Made by a program: the position numbers and the translations under genes. A DNA stretch of 60,256 nt from CAYQDB01 sp964416195. GTDB taxonomy: Bacteria > Zixibacteria > MSB-5A5 > GN15 > FEB-12. The stretch's first letter is position 1. Every line of letters starts with the position of its first letter. Location: assembly GCA_964416195.1 (NCBI GenBank), contig CAYQDB010000013.1, positions 1-60,256 on the forward strand, given 5' to 3'. Positions 1 to 9,016 of this stretch are shown one piece after another. The notes under the pieces were generated by a model that was given only the letters and a program-made list of their open reading frames with translations, ran no database searches and was not told where the DNA came from.

Positions 1-2
1 GT

Positions 3-137
3 ATTACAGGATCGTTTTTAATTTGTCTTGCGCTTGCTGGTGCCATATCATCGGCTTCAACCGATCGTCCGGTGTCAGCCAATACTGCCGGCACCGGGTC
101 AGAGAGGGGGAAGGTGGGGCGGTTCGAGTTCAGTTAA
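3..137 (+). CDS. 3' end of an unidentified CDS (partial)
   Basis: An open frame enters from the left edge and stops with TAA at 135-137, giving about 44 codons. Its first part is hydrophobic (LICLALAGAISSAS) and could be a signal or membrane segment; the rest is Gly/Ser/Arg rich and ends in FEFSS. No family is recognised. A repeat that elsewhere in the window begins 7 to 17 bases after a gene's stop codon starts right after this stop, which is weak support for a genuine gene end. It may still be chance. Confidence 0.3.
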   Translation: MTGSFLICLALAGAISSASTDRPVSANTAGTGSERGKVGRFEFS

Positions 138-198
138 GTAGGTTACACTGACTTGCGGCATGACATCTAAGGTGTCAAACCCTAGCTAGGCTTGACCT
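138..198. repeat. Intergenic repeat family C, copy 1 (degenerate)
   Basis: Starts GTAGGTTACACTGACTTGCG and ends in a GTCAA...TTGAC inverted repeat. It shares its layout with copies at 23359-23420 and 60166-60211: a GTAGGT start, a first hairpin around CGAC-TTGCGG-CGTGAC, then a second hairpin with GTCAAG/CTTGAC arms. This copy is the most diverged. The position just after a stop codon suggests a terminator-like or REP-like role. Confidence 0.5.
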
Positions 199-321
199 AT
201 CGAACTTTCTTTTTAAGTATTACCCTAGCAGCAGCATGGATAAGAAACTTTTGCAGAAGGCAACTCGGCGGGGCATATTACGTATTGAGTTAAAGGAGTA
301 AAAAAATTATATAGTTTGGTT

Positions 322-1041
322 ATGGATCGTAAGAAAGTTTATTTTGGTTTGTTCTTAGTAGTAGTCGGCCTCCTTCTTTTGGGGAGATCGTTTAACTTCT
401 TCTATTTCACTTTCGGGGATCTATTCAGGTTCCTGTTACCTCTTGCTTTTATCCTGCTGGGAGCGTGGCTGATTATTCGTAAGAAAAGCCAGGAAGACAG
501 GCTGCAAGCTCACGTGAAGGCTCGGTACTCTTCTACAAGTGTCAGCCCATCAGTTAGCCCAGAACAGCGTGATAGTGGCGCCCAGGCAACCGGCTTCTCC
601 GGCACAGGCTCCCAGGCGCCGCCAACTGGTGCCGAGCCTATCCAACAGCCCGGTACAGGAACCGGGGCGGGAACTGTAAAGTTCAGCAAGTTCCTGGGTG
701 ACTTGTTCATAGATTGCGCAAATGTGAATCTTCAGAATGTTGAGATATCGATTGGCGTCGGCGACACCGAAGTGAAATTACACGGCGGGCGGCTTGCCTC
801 CGGTCTCAACCGGATGATCATATCAGGTTTTGTTGGTGATATCCGGGTCTTTATCCCCAACGACATGCCCTACTATATCCACTGCTCGAACTTCGTCGGT
901 GATATTGATGCCGGGGGACAGCACTCAAGCGGATTCAGCAACCGTATCGAAAGCCAGTCGGCCGACTATGATACCGCCGAATCAAAGCTCTACATCGCTG
1001 CCAGCAATTTCCTCGGGGACATCAAGCTGTTCGTGGTGTAG
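322..1041 (+). CDS. LiaF/YvqF-like membrane protein with C-terminal beta-repeat domain
   Basis: Small envelope protein of 239 residues. Two hydrophobic segments at the N-terminus (about residues 5-25 and 34-51) are followed by a Ser/Gly/Pro/Gln-rich linker (about 60-115). A C-terminal domain repeats a short pattern (KFLGDL, GFVGDI, NFVGDI, NFLGDI) like the DUF2154/LiaF C-terminal domain of cell-wall stress proteins. In Firmicutes LiaF restrains the LiaRS two-component system, but no liaRS lies nearby, so the role here is unknown. ATG 322 is taken as start; TTG at 316 is closer to the AGGAG at 294-298. It converges on hslU with only 9 bases between stop codons. Confidence 0.75.
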   Translation: MDRKKVYFGLFLVVVGLLLLGRSFNFFYFTFGDLFRFLLPLAFILLGAWLIIRKKSQEDRLQAHVKARYSSTSVSPSVSPEQRDSGAQATGFSGTGSQAPPTGAEPIQQPGTGTGAGTVKFSKFLGDLFIDCANVNLQNVEISIGVGDTEVKLHGGRLASGLNRMIISGFVGDIRVFIPNDMPYYIHCSNFVGDIDAGGQHSSGFSNRIESQSADYDTAESKLYIAASNFLGDIKLFVV

Positions 1042-1050
1042 GTACCGGGT

Positions 1051-2400
1051 CTACAAGATATACCGGCTCAAATCCTCATCTTCAACTATCGCCGAAAGTC
1101 TCTTGTCGACCGTTTTGGCAGTGATGGTGACTTTCTTTTTCTTGACAGGCGGTTCAAACAGGATGTCTTCAAGTAAAGTAGTCAGTACCGTATGCAACCG
1201 CCGTGCGCCGATGTTTTCTGACTCTGTGTTGACCCGCTCGGCGTAACCGGCAATTTTCTTGATGGCTGCTGGGATAAACTCAAGGTCGACCCCTTCCGTT
1301 TTCAGCAAAGCTTTGTACTGTTTCACCAGAGCTGCTTTTGGTTCGATGAGGATACGCTCGAAGTCGGCCGCGGTAAGTGAATCCAGTTCAACTCGTATGG
1401 GAAAGCGCCCCTGCAGTTCGGGAACTAGGTCGGATGGCTTGGCGGCATGGAAAGCTCCGGCGGCAATAAAGAGAATGTGGTCGGTATGGATCATACCGTA
1501 CTTGGTCATAACTCCACACCCTTCCACAATCGGCAGGATATCTCGCTGGACTCCCTCGCGACTGACATCGGGTCCCGTTTTGCTGTCGCTTCCGACGATC
1601 TTGTCAATTTCGTCGATGAATATGATTCCAGATTCCTGCACCCGCTCCAGCGCCTCGGCGATGACGTCATCCATGTTGACCAGCTTGTTCAGCTCCTCGT
1701 TGACGAGGAACTTACGGGCCTCCTTGATAGATATCTTGCGCCGTTTGGTTTTCTTGGGCATAAGTCCGGAAAACATTTCTTGGAAATTCACTCCCAGCTC
1801 TTCCATCCCCATCGGCGAGAAGATTTCAACAACCGGAAACTGGCTTTGAGGAGTCTCAAGATCGACCTCTCGATCATCCAGTTGGCCATTAAGTAGTTTT
1901 CGTCGAAGTTTCTCACGGGTGTGGGACAAAGTATCCGTTAGGTCTTCTTCAATCATCGGTTGCGCTACTTTCTTGGGCGGAGGCATCAAGAGCAGGTCCA
2001 ACAGTCGTTCCACCGTGTTATCCTCAGCCTTACTCTGCAAGAGCCGGGATTTTTCCGTCTTTATCATGTTCACAGCAATATCGACAAGATCGCGCGCCAT
2101 TGACTCGACATCACGACCGACATAGCCTACCTCCGTGAATTTTGAAGCTTCCACCTTGGTGAACGGCGCCTCGGCAAGGTCTGCAAGCCGCCGGGCTATC
2201 TCTGTTTTACCCACCCCGGTAGGGCCGATCATGATGATGTTGTTGGGCATGATTTCCTGGCGTAGCTCTTCGGGTACCTGTTGGCGGCGCCAGCGATTGC
2301 GAAGAGCGATGGCAACGGATTTTTTGGCGTTGTCTTGGCCTATGATATATTTGTCCAGGTGGGCTACAATCTCTCCAGGTGTCGGATAGTCATTGTTCAT
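1051..2400 (-). CDS. hslU: ATP-dependent protease ATPase subunit HslU
   Basis: AAA+ unfoldase of the HslUV (ClpYQ) protease: it binds and unfolds substrates and threads them into the HslV chamber. The 449-residue product has the Walker A motif GPTGVGKT (59-66), the pore motif GYVG (92-95), Walker B IIFIDEID (259-266) and the family C-terminus EDLSRYIL, whose tail inserts into HslV. Its ATG overlaps the hslV stop codon (ATGA), so the two are translationally coupled. A longer frame begins 42 bases upstream, but MNNDYPTPGE is the standard HslU start. Last gene of the xerC-hslV-hslU run, the order known from the codVWX region of Bacillus. Confidence 0.97.
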   Translation of the reverse strand: MNNDYPTPGEIVAHLDKYIIGQDNAKKSVAIALRNRWRRQQVPEELRQEIMPNNIIMIGPTGVGKTEIARRLADLAEAPFTKVEASKFTEVGYVGRDVESMARDLVDIAVNMIKTEKSRLLQSKAEDNTVERLLDLLLMPPPKKVAQPMIEEDLTDTLSHTREKLRRKLLNGQLDDREVDLETPQSQFPVVEIFSPMGMEELGVNFQEMFSGLMPKKTKRRKISIKEARKFLVNEELNKLVNMDDVIAEALERVQESGIIFIDEIDKIVGSDSKTGPDVSREGVQRDILPIVEGCGVMTKYGMIHTDHILFIAAGAFHAAKPSDLVPELQGRFPIRVELDSLTAADFERILIEPKAALVKQYKALLKTEGVDLEFIPAAIKKIAGYAERVNTESENIGARRLHTVLTTLLEDILFEPPVKKKKVTITAKTVDKRLSAIVEDEDLSRYIL

Positions 2401-2933
2401 TTCAGAGTTTCCACGGTGATATGTTTGTTGGTATAGACGCAAATGTCGGCCGCGATTTCCAGAGCCGTACGCGCAACCTTCTCGGCGGACAGTCTGGGGT
2501 TGGCAAAGATCAGGCCGCGCGCGGCAGCAAGGGCATAGGAGCCGCCGGAGCCTATGCCGAGGATTCCGTCGTCCGGCTCTACGACGTCGCCGGTCCCGCT
2601 GATCAAAAAAAGGTGCTCTTTGTCGGTGACGGCCATTACGGCTTCGAGTTTCTGCAGAGTCTTATCCGTTCGCCACTCTTTTGCCAACTCGACCGCTGCT
2701 CTCGGGAGGTTACCGGCATGCTCTTCGATCTTCTTGTCCAGCAGTTCATATAGGGCGAGCGCGTCGGCGGCAGTCCCGGCAAATCCGGATAGAATCTTGC
2801 CGTTGTGCATGGTCCTGATCTTAGAGGATTTGGCTTTCAGGACGGTATCATCGAGCGTAATTTGTCCGTCACCCGCCATCGCTGCCTTTCCCTTGTGGAT
2901 AAGGCCGAGTATTGTGGTTGCACGTACCTGCAT
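2397..2933 (-). CDS. hslV: ATP-dependent protease peptidase subunit HslV
   Basis: N-terminal-nucleophile peptidase of the HslUV complex, related to proteasome beta subunits. The 178-residue protein starts MQVRATTI; Thr6 should become the catalytic N-terminal Thr after removal of a five-residue propeptide, slightly longer than the single Met removed in E. coli. Conserved blocks AGDGQ, GFAGTAADA, EWRTD, AIGSGG-like (GIGSGGSYA) and DICVYTN are present. A good ribosome-binding site (AGAGG) precedes ATG 2933. It lies 21 bases after the xerC stop and overlaps hslU by 4 bases. Confidence 0.97.
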   Translation of the reverse strand: MQVRATTILGLIHKGKAAMAGDGQITLDDTVLKAKSSKIRTMHNGKILSGFAGTAADALALYELLDKKIEEHAGNLPRAAVELAKEWRTDKTLQKLEAVMAVTDKEHLFLISGTGDVVEPDDGILGIGSGGSYALAAARGLIFANPRLSAEKVARTALEIAADICVYTNKHITVETLK

Positions 2934-2954
2934 TTTTTCCTCTTTATCTTTACT

Positions 2955-3878
2955 TCACTGCTTGGCGCCTGACCGAGGGTGCGCCGTTTTGTATGCTTTT
3001 TTCATCGCCTCGACAGTCACATGGGTGTACTTCTGAGTCGTGGAAAGCGATGAGTGTCCTAAAATCTCCTTGATCAACTTCAGATCTGCGCCGTTTTCCA
3101 GCAGATGCGTCGCGAAGGAATGACGCAGCATGTGCGGCGTCAGGTTGAGACCTTCACCTCGGCCGTATTTCTTTACCAGCCTGTCGATGGATCGCACCGT
3201 GAGTGGCCAGGCAAACTTATTCAGAAGCAGCGCCGAGGGCGAAGGGGATGTTTTCCCTTTTACTGCGAGAAATTCATCGCGGAGCATCAAATATTTCCTT
3301 AAATCATCGAGTGTCCGCTCGCCAATCGGTACCAGCCGTACCTTGTTGCCTTTGCCGGTGACTGTAATCAATCCCGCCTTGAGATCGAGATCGCCAAGCT
3401 TGATATTGGCCAGTTCCTCACGCCGAATTCCAGTGGCGTAAAGCAGGGCAATCATTATGAAATCACGCCAGTAGAAATAGTTTGCCTTATCGGACCGGGC
3501 ATTGGCATGACTGAAAAGATGAGCCGCCTCGCTCTGGGGAACAAATGTTGCGATCCCGGCGCTGAACTTCATGTGGGGAAGTTTGAAGATATACGGTTTG
3601 AGCTGAGACTTCCGGCTCAGGTACCGCTGGAATCCTGAAAGCGACGACAAAAACCGGGCGAGTGAGCGGTTGGATATGCCGTTTTCCGAACGCTGCCGTA
3701 GATACAAGCGCAGCAGTAAAGGGTCGTTAGGGGTGGTAGATGGCAGTTCCGTATATCTCTCCTTTAGAAAAACAACCCATGGAGACAGATCGCGATGGTA
3801 GCTCTCGATTGTTTTCGCAGAGTGCCTTCCCCCGACTGCCAGAGCTTTCAAGTAGTCTGCCAACGCCTTTTGCAACAT
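2955..3878 (-). CDS. xerC: Tyrosine recombinase XerC/XerD family
   Basis: Site-specific recombinase that resolves chromosome dimers at dif. The 307-residue protein has the N-terminal SAM-like core-binding domain (about 1-100) and the catalytic domain with Arg152, Lys in GKGNK (176 or 179), His249 and Arg252 (HxxR), His275 and nucleophile Tyr284. Position next to hslV supports XerC (CodV) over XerD, but the window cannot decide which of the pair it is. There is no Shine-Dalgarno before ATG 3878; instead a promoter -10 box lies six bases upstream, so the message is probably leaderless. Confidence 0.93.
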   Translation of the reverse strand: MLQKALADYLKALAVGGRHSAKTIESYHRDLSPWVVFLKERYTELPSTTPNDPLLLRLYLRQRSENGISNRSLARFLSSLSGFQRYLSRKSQLKPYIFKLPHMKFSAGIATFVPQSEAAHLFSHANARSDKANYFYWRDFIMIALLYATGIRREELANIKLGDLDLKAGLITVTGKGNKVRLVPIGERTLDDLRKYLMLRDEFLAVKGKTSPSPSALLLNKFAWPLTVRSIDRLVKKYGRGEGLNLTPHMLRHSFATHLLENGADLKLIKEILGHSSLSTTQKYTHVTVEAMKKAYKTAHPRSGAKQ

Positions 3879-3884
3879 GATTGC

Positions 3885-3912
3885 ATTATACGAAAAAGCC
3901 GAAAGAGGTCAA
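3885..3912 (-). promoter_or_regulatory. Sigma70-like promoter of xerC-hslV-hslU (leaderless start)
   Basis: Read on the minus strand: TTGACC, a 16-base spacer, then TATAAT, then six bases and the xerC ATG. The expected transcription start falls on or next to the A of ATG. No ribosome-binding site is visible, which fits leaderless translation. Inferred from base pattern only. Confidence 0.6.
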
Positions 3913-4024
3913 ACATTTTGAATGGAGGCAAGAAGTCGGTCAACGGGGAGATAGTTTTTGGTTATCCATCCTCAAAGGTGTGGGATAGCTGCAATCTGCT
4001 AAGTGATGAAATACCCGATGGTCG

Positions 4025-6313
4025 CTATGCCGTGGTTTTCGACTCGGCGGTCTCCGGGGCCATTCGGTGGTTGCACTGGGGGCACTTCAGGTACTCGCCT
4101 TTGGCCTTGGACGTTTTCAGAACCATGAAAGTGTGCCTGCAAACGGGGCAGGGCGTTTTGACTGGCTGATCCCATGAGGCAAAATCGCACTTCGGGTAGT
4201 TGGAACAGCCGTAGAAAACCCTCCGCCCTTTGGTTTGTTTCTCGATTATCTCACCGCCGCAGCCTTTCTTGGGACACTTGATGCCAAGCGTGATCGGTTT
4301 AGTGTTCTTGCAGCGTGGATAGCCAGAACAGGCCAGAAAGCGACCGAACCGCCCCGTTTTTATGACCATGGGCGAGCCGCACTTATCACACTTCTGATCG
4401 GTTTGGTTGCGGGCTTCTTCCTCAGGCAGCGGCTTGGCCGTTTTACACTGAGGGTATGCTGAACAGGCAAGAAACCGGCCGTTGCGCCCCCACTTTATGA
4501 CCATGGGCGAGCCGCACTTGGGACACTTGATATCGGTGGCCTCAGTCAGCGAAGCCTTTATCTCTTTCTCTTTGCCTTTGAGCTCGGTTATGGTCTGGAT
4601 GAAGGGCTGGTAAAAGTCGTCAATGACCTTTACCCAGTCGTCGGTTCCTTCCTCCACAAGGTCAAGCTGCTTTTCCATATTGGCGGTGAATTTAACATTA
4701 AATACCTTGGGCAAATGTTGAATCAAAATACCATTAACCGCTGTGCCTAGTTCGGTGGGAAGAAGCTTGCGTTCCTTCAGATCAACGTACTTCCGCTCCT
4801 TGAGGGTGGATATAATCGTGGCATACGTTGATGGCCGGCCGATACCATCGGCCTCCAGTCGCTTGACCAGCATAGCTTCGGAATAACGTACGGGAGGTTT
4901 GGTAAACGATTGAGTCGGTTTCAATTCGATTAGGTGGAGTGCTTCCTCTTTCTGTAACTGGGGCAAAGTCTCGACACCGTTCTCGCCGTTGCCGTTTTCG
5001 TCCGGTTCTTTTTCTTCGTGGTAGAGTTTTAAGAAGCCGTCGAATCCCATTCTCTGCGCGGTAGCTCTGAAAAGGAACCTGTCGGCGGTAATATCTACCG
5101 TCTCCACATCGAATCGCGCCGGATTCATTTGAGAGGCCACGAAACGATTCCATATCAGTGAATACAGCTTCAATTGCCGTGGTGATAGGTACTTCTTTAC
5201 CTTGTCTGGAGGAAGATCCATGAACGTCGGGCGAATCGCTTCGTGAGCATCCTGGGCGCCTTTTCTCTTACCGTAGGTCACCGGCTTAGCCGGCAGGTAG
5301 GCGTTGCCATAGTGATCCTTGATAAAGCTGCGTACAGCGCTAAGGGCCTGACTGGAGACGCGCGTTGAATCGGTACGCATATACGTGATAAGGCCGATCA
5401 GACCTCTCTTACCGATTTCCGTTCCCTCGTACAGCTGCTGGGCGATGGTCATCGTTTGTTTGGGGCTGAAGCGGTGGACCTTGGCTGCTTCTTGCTGCAA
5501 CGTAGACGTGATAAACGGCGCCGCCGGCTTTCGTACTTTTTCGGATTTTTTTATTTCTGAGACAACCCAGGTAGCTTTCTCCAGTTCTGCCAGGTAGCCA
5601 TCGGCTTCCGATTTGGAGGTTATAGCGACCTTTTTGCTGTTCACTTCGGTCGGCTTGACAACGCTGCTGCCGTCGATTTTGACCAGGCGCGCCGAGAACT
5701 GCTCCTCTTTTGCAGTTTTGAGAAGCGCCGCGATCTGCCAGTATTCCTGAGAAACAAAGGCCTTAATCTCCGCTTCACGTTCACAGACAAGACGGAGCGC
5801 TACCGACTGCACCCTTCCCGCCGACAGATTGCGGGCCACTGTCTTCCACAGGAACGGGGAAACAGTATACCCCACGATACGGTCTAGAACACGTCGGGCT
5901 TGTTGGGCGTTCACCAGATTCATATTGATTTCACGGGGGTGCTTGATAGCCTCCAGTACAGCCGGCTTTGTGATCTCATTGAAGGTCACTCGCAGGAAGT
6001 CAGCTTTGGTGCCCTCTTTCAAGCTGGCGGCAACATGCCAGGCAATGGCTTCACCCTCCCGGTCCGGGTCCGGGGCAAGATAGATAGTTTTGGCTTTTTT
6101 AGCTGCTTTCCTGAGCTGGGAGATGACCTTTTCCTTCCCTTCCAACAGCTTGTATTCTGGCTGGAAGTCGTTGTCGGTATCGATTCCCAGGCGGGATTTG
6201 GGCAAGTCACGAATATGCCCAATGGTGGCCATGAGATCGTACTTTTTGCCCAGGTAACGTGTGAGCGTTTTGCACTTCGTCGGTGATTCAACGATAACTA
6301 GGTTGTCAGCCAT
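4025..6313 (-). CDS. topA: DNA topoisomerase I (type IA)
   Basis: Relaxes negatively supercoiled DNA by single-strand passage. The 762-residue product has the Toprim domain (LVIVESPTK at the start; DPDREGEAIAWH), the active-site region with the catalytic Tyr in LITYMRTDSTR, and a C-terminal part with four Cys4 zinc ribbons (CPKCGSPM, CDKCGSPM, CPKKGCGG, CPVCRHTF). The start MADNLVIVESPTK is chosen over a start nine codons upstream because family members begin there. It lies upstream of xerC, the same order as in Firmicutes. Confidence 0.97.
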   Translation of the reverse strand: MADNLVIVESPTKCKTLTRYLGKKYDLMATIGHIRDLPKSRLGIDTDNDFQPEYKLLEGKEKVISQLRKAAKKAKTIYLAPDPDREGEAIAWHVAASLKEGTKADFLRVTFNEITKPAVLEAIKHPREINMNLVNAQQARRVLDRIVGYTVSPFLWKTVARNLSAGRVQSVALRLVCEREAEIKAFVSQEYWQIAALLKTAKEEQFSARLVKIDGSSVVKPTEVNSKKVAITSKSEADGYLAELEKATWVVSEIKKSEKVRKPAAPFITSTLQQEAAKVHRFSPKQTMTIAQQLYEGTEIGKRGLIGLITYMRTDSTRVSSQALSAVRSFIKDHYGNAYLPAKPVTYGKRKGAQDAHEAIRPTFMDLPPDKVKKYLSPRQLKLYSLIWNRFVASQMNPARFDVETVDITADRFLFRATAQRMGFDGFLKLYHEEKEPDENGNGENGVETLPQLQKEEALHLIELKPTQSFTKPPVRYSEAMLVKRLEADGIGRPSTYATIISTLKERKYVDLKERKLLPTELGTAVNGILIQHLPKVFNVKFTANMEKQLDLVEEGTDDWVKVIDDFYQPFIQTITELKGKEKEIKASLTEATDIKCPKCGSPMVIKWGRNGRFLACSAYPQCKTAKPLPEEEARNQTDQKCDKCGSPMVIKTGRFGRFLACSGYPRCKNTKPITLGIKCPKKGCGGEIIEKQTKGRRVFYGCSNYPKCDFASWDQPVKTPCPVCRHTFMVLKTSKAKGEYLKCPQCNHRMAPETAESKTTA

Positions 6314-6355
6314 GCTCAACCCTTTGCCTGCCTTAACCAAACAGTATTTATGTAA

Positions 6356-6583
6356 TTACATCGAATCTGAGCGAGTAAACTTAACCTTGCCCCCCAAAAG
6401 ATCTTTGAGGGCGACCATGGTAATCTTGCGGGAATCGATATCAACCTCGGGGTTTTCTTCCATTTGCTCGAGCTTTCGAAGCCGCTGCTCATTGAGATGA
6501 CGAGCATGCTGTGCAGCTACAATAACCGCCTCATAGCGGTTCAAATGCAACTTCTCGAGCTCTTCTATCGGCAGTTTTTTCAT
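6356..6583 (-). CDS. rpoZ: DNA-directed RNA polymerase subunit omega
   Basis: Small polymerase subunit that helps fold and hold the beta' subunit. The 75-residue product has the omega core NRYEAVIVAAQHARHLNEQR and the later KITMVALKDLLGGKV segment. AGGAG lies six bases before ATG 6583. It sits 27 bases downstream of gmk; the gmk-rpoZ pair is a common bacterial arrangement and supports the call despite low sequence conservation. Confidence 0.88.
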   Translation of the reverse strand: MKKLPIEELEKLHLNRYEAVIVAAQHARHLNEQRLRKLEQMEENPEVDIDSRKITMVALKDLLGGKVKFTRSDSM

Positions 6584-6610
6584 CTGGCTCTCCTCATATA
6601 TGCCAATAAG

Positions 6611-7267
6611 TTAACCCGTTATTTTCACTATTTGTTCCATATCCAGGTTTTTTGTTCGACAACGATGGCTGTCGATGATACTCAATACTTGCCGGACAGC
6701 AGTATTGAGGTCGTCATTAATAACAACGTATTCGAATCTGCGAAAGAGCTTCATTTCACGCCGGGCGTTTTGAAAGCGGACTTTGAGTTGCTCTTTCGAC
6801 TCGGTTCCTCTTCTTTTCAGGCGTTTGCGCAACGCGGCCACAGAGGGAGGCAGGACAAAAACCGTTATCGCCCGAGGATAGACCTTCCTGAGCTTGAAAG
6901 CCCCCTTCACGTCCACGTCGAGCACCATCACGCTCCCCTGTCTGATGACCTCTTCAAGCGGAAGGCGCGGCGTTCCATAGCGGTACTGATGAACACAGCA
7001 GTGCTCGGCAAAAAAGCCACTTTTGGCCAATCGATTGAATTCTTCGTTGTTGATGAAATGATACTCACGGCCGTTTCTCTCGCCACGTCTCTTTTCGCGC
7101 GTGGTGTAGGAAATCGAGAATTGCCAGCCCTTTTTCTTTCGAGCAGGACTGAGTAACCGTTGGCAAATTGAGGTTTTACCCCCTCCCGATGGAGAGGATA
7201 TGATCACGATTCTCCCAGGTTGGTTGACCTTCTTTTTTCCCCCGGATGACAACCGCCTACTCGACAT
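6611..7267 (-). CDS. gmk: Guanylate kinase
   Basis: Phosphorylates GMP to GDP with ATP. The 218-residue protein has the P-loop SPSGGGKT (25-32), the GMP-binding SYTTREKRRGERNGREYHF segment and the Cterminal NDDLNTAV motif. The ATG at 7267 overlaps the end of yicC; a GTG five codons upstream is possible but less likely. About 18 basic and polar residues precede the kinase core, slightly longer than in E. coli. Confidence 0.96.
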   Translation of the reverse strand: MSSRRLSSGGKKKVNQPGRIVIISSPSGGGKTSICQRLLSPARKKKGWQFSISYTTREKRRGERNGREYHFINNEEFNRLAKSGFFAEHCCVHQYRYGTPRLPLEEVIRQGSVMVLDVDVKGAFKLRKVYPRAITVFVLPPSVAALRKRLKRRGTESKEQLKVRFQNARREMKLFRRFEYVVINDDLNTAVRQVLSIIDSHRCRTKNLDMEQIVKITG

Positions 7268-8132
7268 TCTGCACCAATTCACGCAGTTTTTCTATTTCTT
7301 CTTTAAGGGCAATTACGGCGGCGGTGACTTCTGGTTCCGGGCTTTTGGAGGCGATGGTGTTGGTTTCCCTGTTCATCTCCTGAAGAATGAAGTTAAGCTT
7401 TTTGCCGACCGGCTGTTTCGACTTGAGGCTGTGTTGATACTGGTCCAGGTGGCTTGAAAGACGTGTGCACTCTTCGGAGATGTCGCTTTTCTCTGCGAAA
7501 ACAGCAATTTCTTGCTCCAACCGACCAGGGTCGTACTCACCCGGGCTCACGAGTTCGCTTATGCGCGAGGTAAGCCTCTGACGATACTTCTCCACAACGA
7601 GCGAAGAACCACGGGCAATTCCTTTGATCAACCCGGCTATCACCTTCAGGCGTTGTTTCATATCCCGAGCCATTGCCGCTCCCTCTCTTTGTCGCATCGT
7701 GTCCAAATCGGCCAGGGCCTTGTCGGTCGCCTTTTTGATACCTGACCAGACGCGATCGTCATCGGTGATGTTAGGCTCCGATTGCACGATATCGGGAAGC
7801 GCCAGCAGGTCGCTCAGACGAATTTCGCCACTCAAATTCAAGGCTTTCTTGACAGCCAGCAACTGCCTGTGGTAACTCCTTACTGCGTTCTGGCTCAAGC
7901 GAAACCTACCAGGGGCATCTTCAGATTCCTCAAAGCCGACGAAAAGAGTGATTTTCCCTCTGTTGATTCTGACATTGACCATGTCCCGCAATCTGTGTTC
8001 CAGCAGAGAAAGCGTCCGGGGCAGCCGGGCCGAGACTTCCAGAAACCGGCTGTTGACACTCGATACCTCGACGGTGAAGCGGCCTGTCTTTGTAGTAACC
8101 TCAGCTTTGCCAAATCCGGTCATTGAATTCAT
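7257..8132 (-). CDS. yicC: YicC/YloC family endoribonuclease
   Basis: Member of the YicC family; E. coli YicC has been reported to act in RNA turnover. The 291-residue product starts with the family signature MNSMTGFGKAE and ends with the conserved DUF1732 block (EEMxRE-type sequence LQEMNRETNTIASKS). Directly upstream of gmk, overlapping it by 11 bases, which is the usual yicC-gmk-rpoZ order. Confidence 0.95.
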   Translation of the reverse strand: MNSMTGFGKAEVTTKTGRFTVEVSSVNSRFLEVSARLPRTLSLLEHRLRDMVNVRINRGKITLFVGFEESEDAPGRFRLSQNAVRSYHRQLLAVKKALNLSGEIRLSDLLALPDIVQSEPNITDDDRVWSGIKKATDKALADLDTMRQREGAAMARDMKQRLKVIAGLIKGIARGSSLVVEKYRQRLTSRISELVSPGEYDPGRLEQEIAVFAEKSDISEECTRLSSHLDQYQHSLKSKQPVGKKLNFILQEMNRETNTIASKSPEPEVTAAVIALKEEIEKLRELVQNVE

Positions 8133-8192
8133 GAGATTGCGCCTAAATCAACAAAGGCTCAAAAATAGAGGCTGATTGGCGCTTGTCAACCG

Positions 8193-8921
8193 TTATTCAG
8201 TAGAAAAAGCGCCTTGAGCTGCGGACCTTGCCATAACTCTGGATTTTCTCGGATCAATCATTTGTCCGGAAGGGGTTTTTTTGATGGCTGGCCGGGAAAT
8301 CGTTGACATCCGGGTTAGAGTAGATTGAATCCTTTGCGCGGATCTTCGGATAATTCTGAGTTTTTTGGCTACTTCCCGATCACATTCGTAGCCATTGTCC
8401 AGAATTAGCTCGGCCATCCCAAGAATCGTCATCAAAGGGTTGTTAATCTCGTGGTACAGGGTACCAGCGGTAATCCGGATGAGGTCAGCCTGCTGTTTTT
8501 CCTGTAGTTTTTCGGCAGAGTCGAGTTTTTTTGTTTCGACAGGGAGCTGGGAGCACAGCTTGTCTATGACATCAGGAAAGGTCGAATAAAGGGAGCCATC
8601 GCGGATAAGATATACGTCGGCTTGGGCTTTGGCGGCTTCGGCAACCGCTATCTCCGATTCACTGCCTCCGATGGCAATAATGGGCATGGTGTGGTTCTCC
8701 CTGCGGATGAGTTCCACAAATCCCAAGCCGTCAACGTCTGGAAGATCAAGTCCGAGGATGGCAATATCAAATGTACTGCGACGTAGTTCGTTTAGAGCGG
8801 TCTGTCCGCAACTGAACACGCCAATGGAACTGGAAGGGAACTTCTCTGACAACTCTCCTGATATCAGGCGCGCCTGATACCGGTTCTGTTCCACGAGCAG
8901 TATTCTCAAGTCTTGTTTCAT
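8193..8921 (-). CDS. Pseudo-receiver plus histidine-kinase dimerisation domain, no ATPase domain
   Basis: The 242-residue protein has an N-terminal CheY-like fold (about 5-125) and a HisKA-like four-helix region with the H-box YHEINNPLM (His157). It ends after about 70 more residues with no N, G1 or G2 box, so no ATP-binding domain is present. The receiver looks degenerate: the position of the phosphorylated Asp is Gly57 (ILGLDLPDVDG, with Asp59 two residues later), the acidic pair is Glu11-Gln12, and the usual Lys is Arg107. It may be a phosphotransfer or scaffold partner of a kinase elsewhere. No partner gene is adjacent. Confidence 0.7.
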   Translation of the reverse strand: MKQDLRILLVEQNRYQARLISGELSEKFPSSSIGVFSCGQTALNELRRSTFDIAILGLDLPDVDGLGFVELIRRENHTMPIIAIGGSESEIAVAEAAKAQADVYLIRDGSLYSTFPDVIDKLCSQLPVETKKLDSAEKLQEKQQADLIRITAGTLYHEINNPLMTILGMAELILDNGYECDREVAKKLRIIRRSAQRIQSTLTRMSTISRPAIKKTPSGQMIDPRKSRVMARSAAQGAFSTE

Positions 8922-9016
8922 CGGTACCTATTGACTCTGCTCAGCCTGACCGGGGCAGCCCGTCTTGTTATGGGAATGGGAACGCCAGGAGCGCAGGGAC
9001 AGATCGCCGTGCGCAT

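Noticed and set aside
1259..1849. Long plus-strand frames opposite hslU (also 830-1246 and 1447-1896)
   Set aside because: They are antisense to a well-conserved gene, have no family features and are low in complexity (Ser/Arg rich), as expected for shadow frames.
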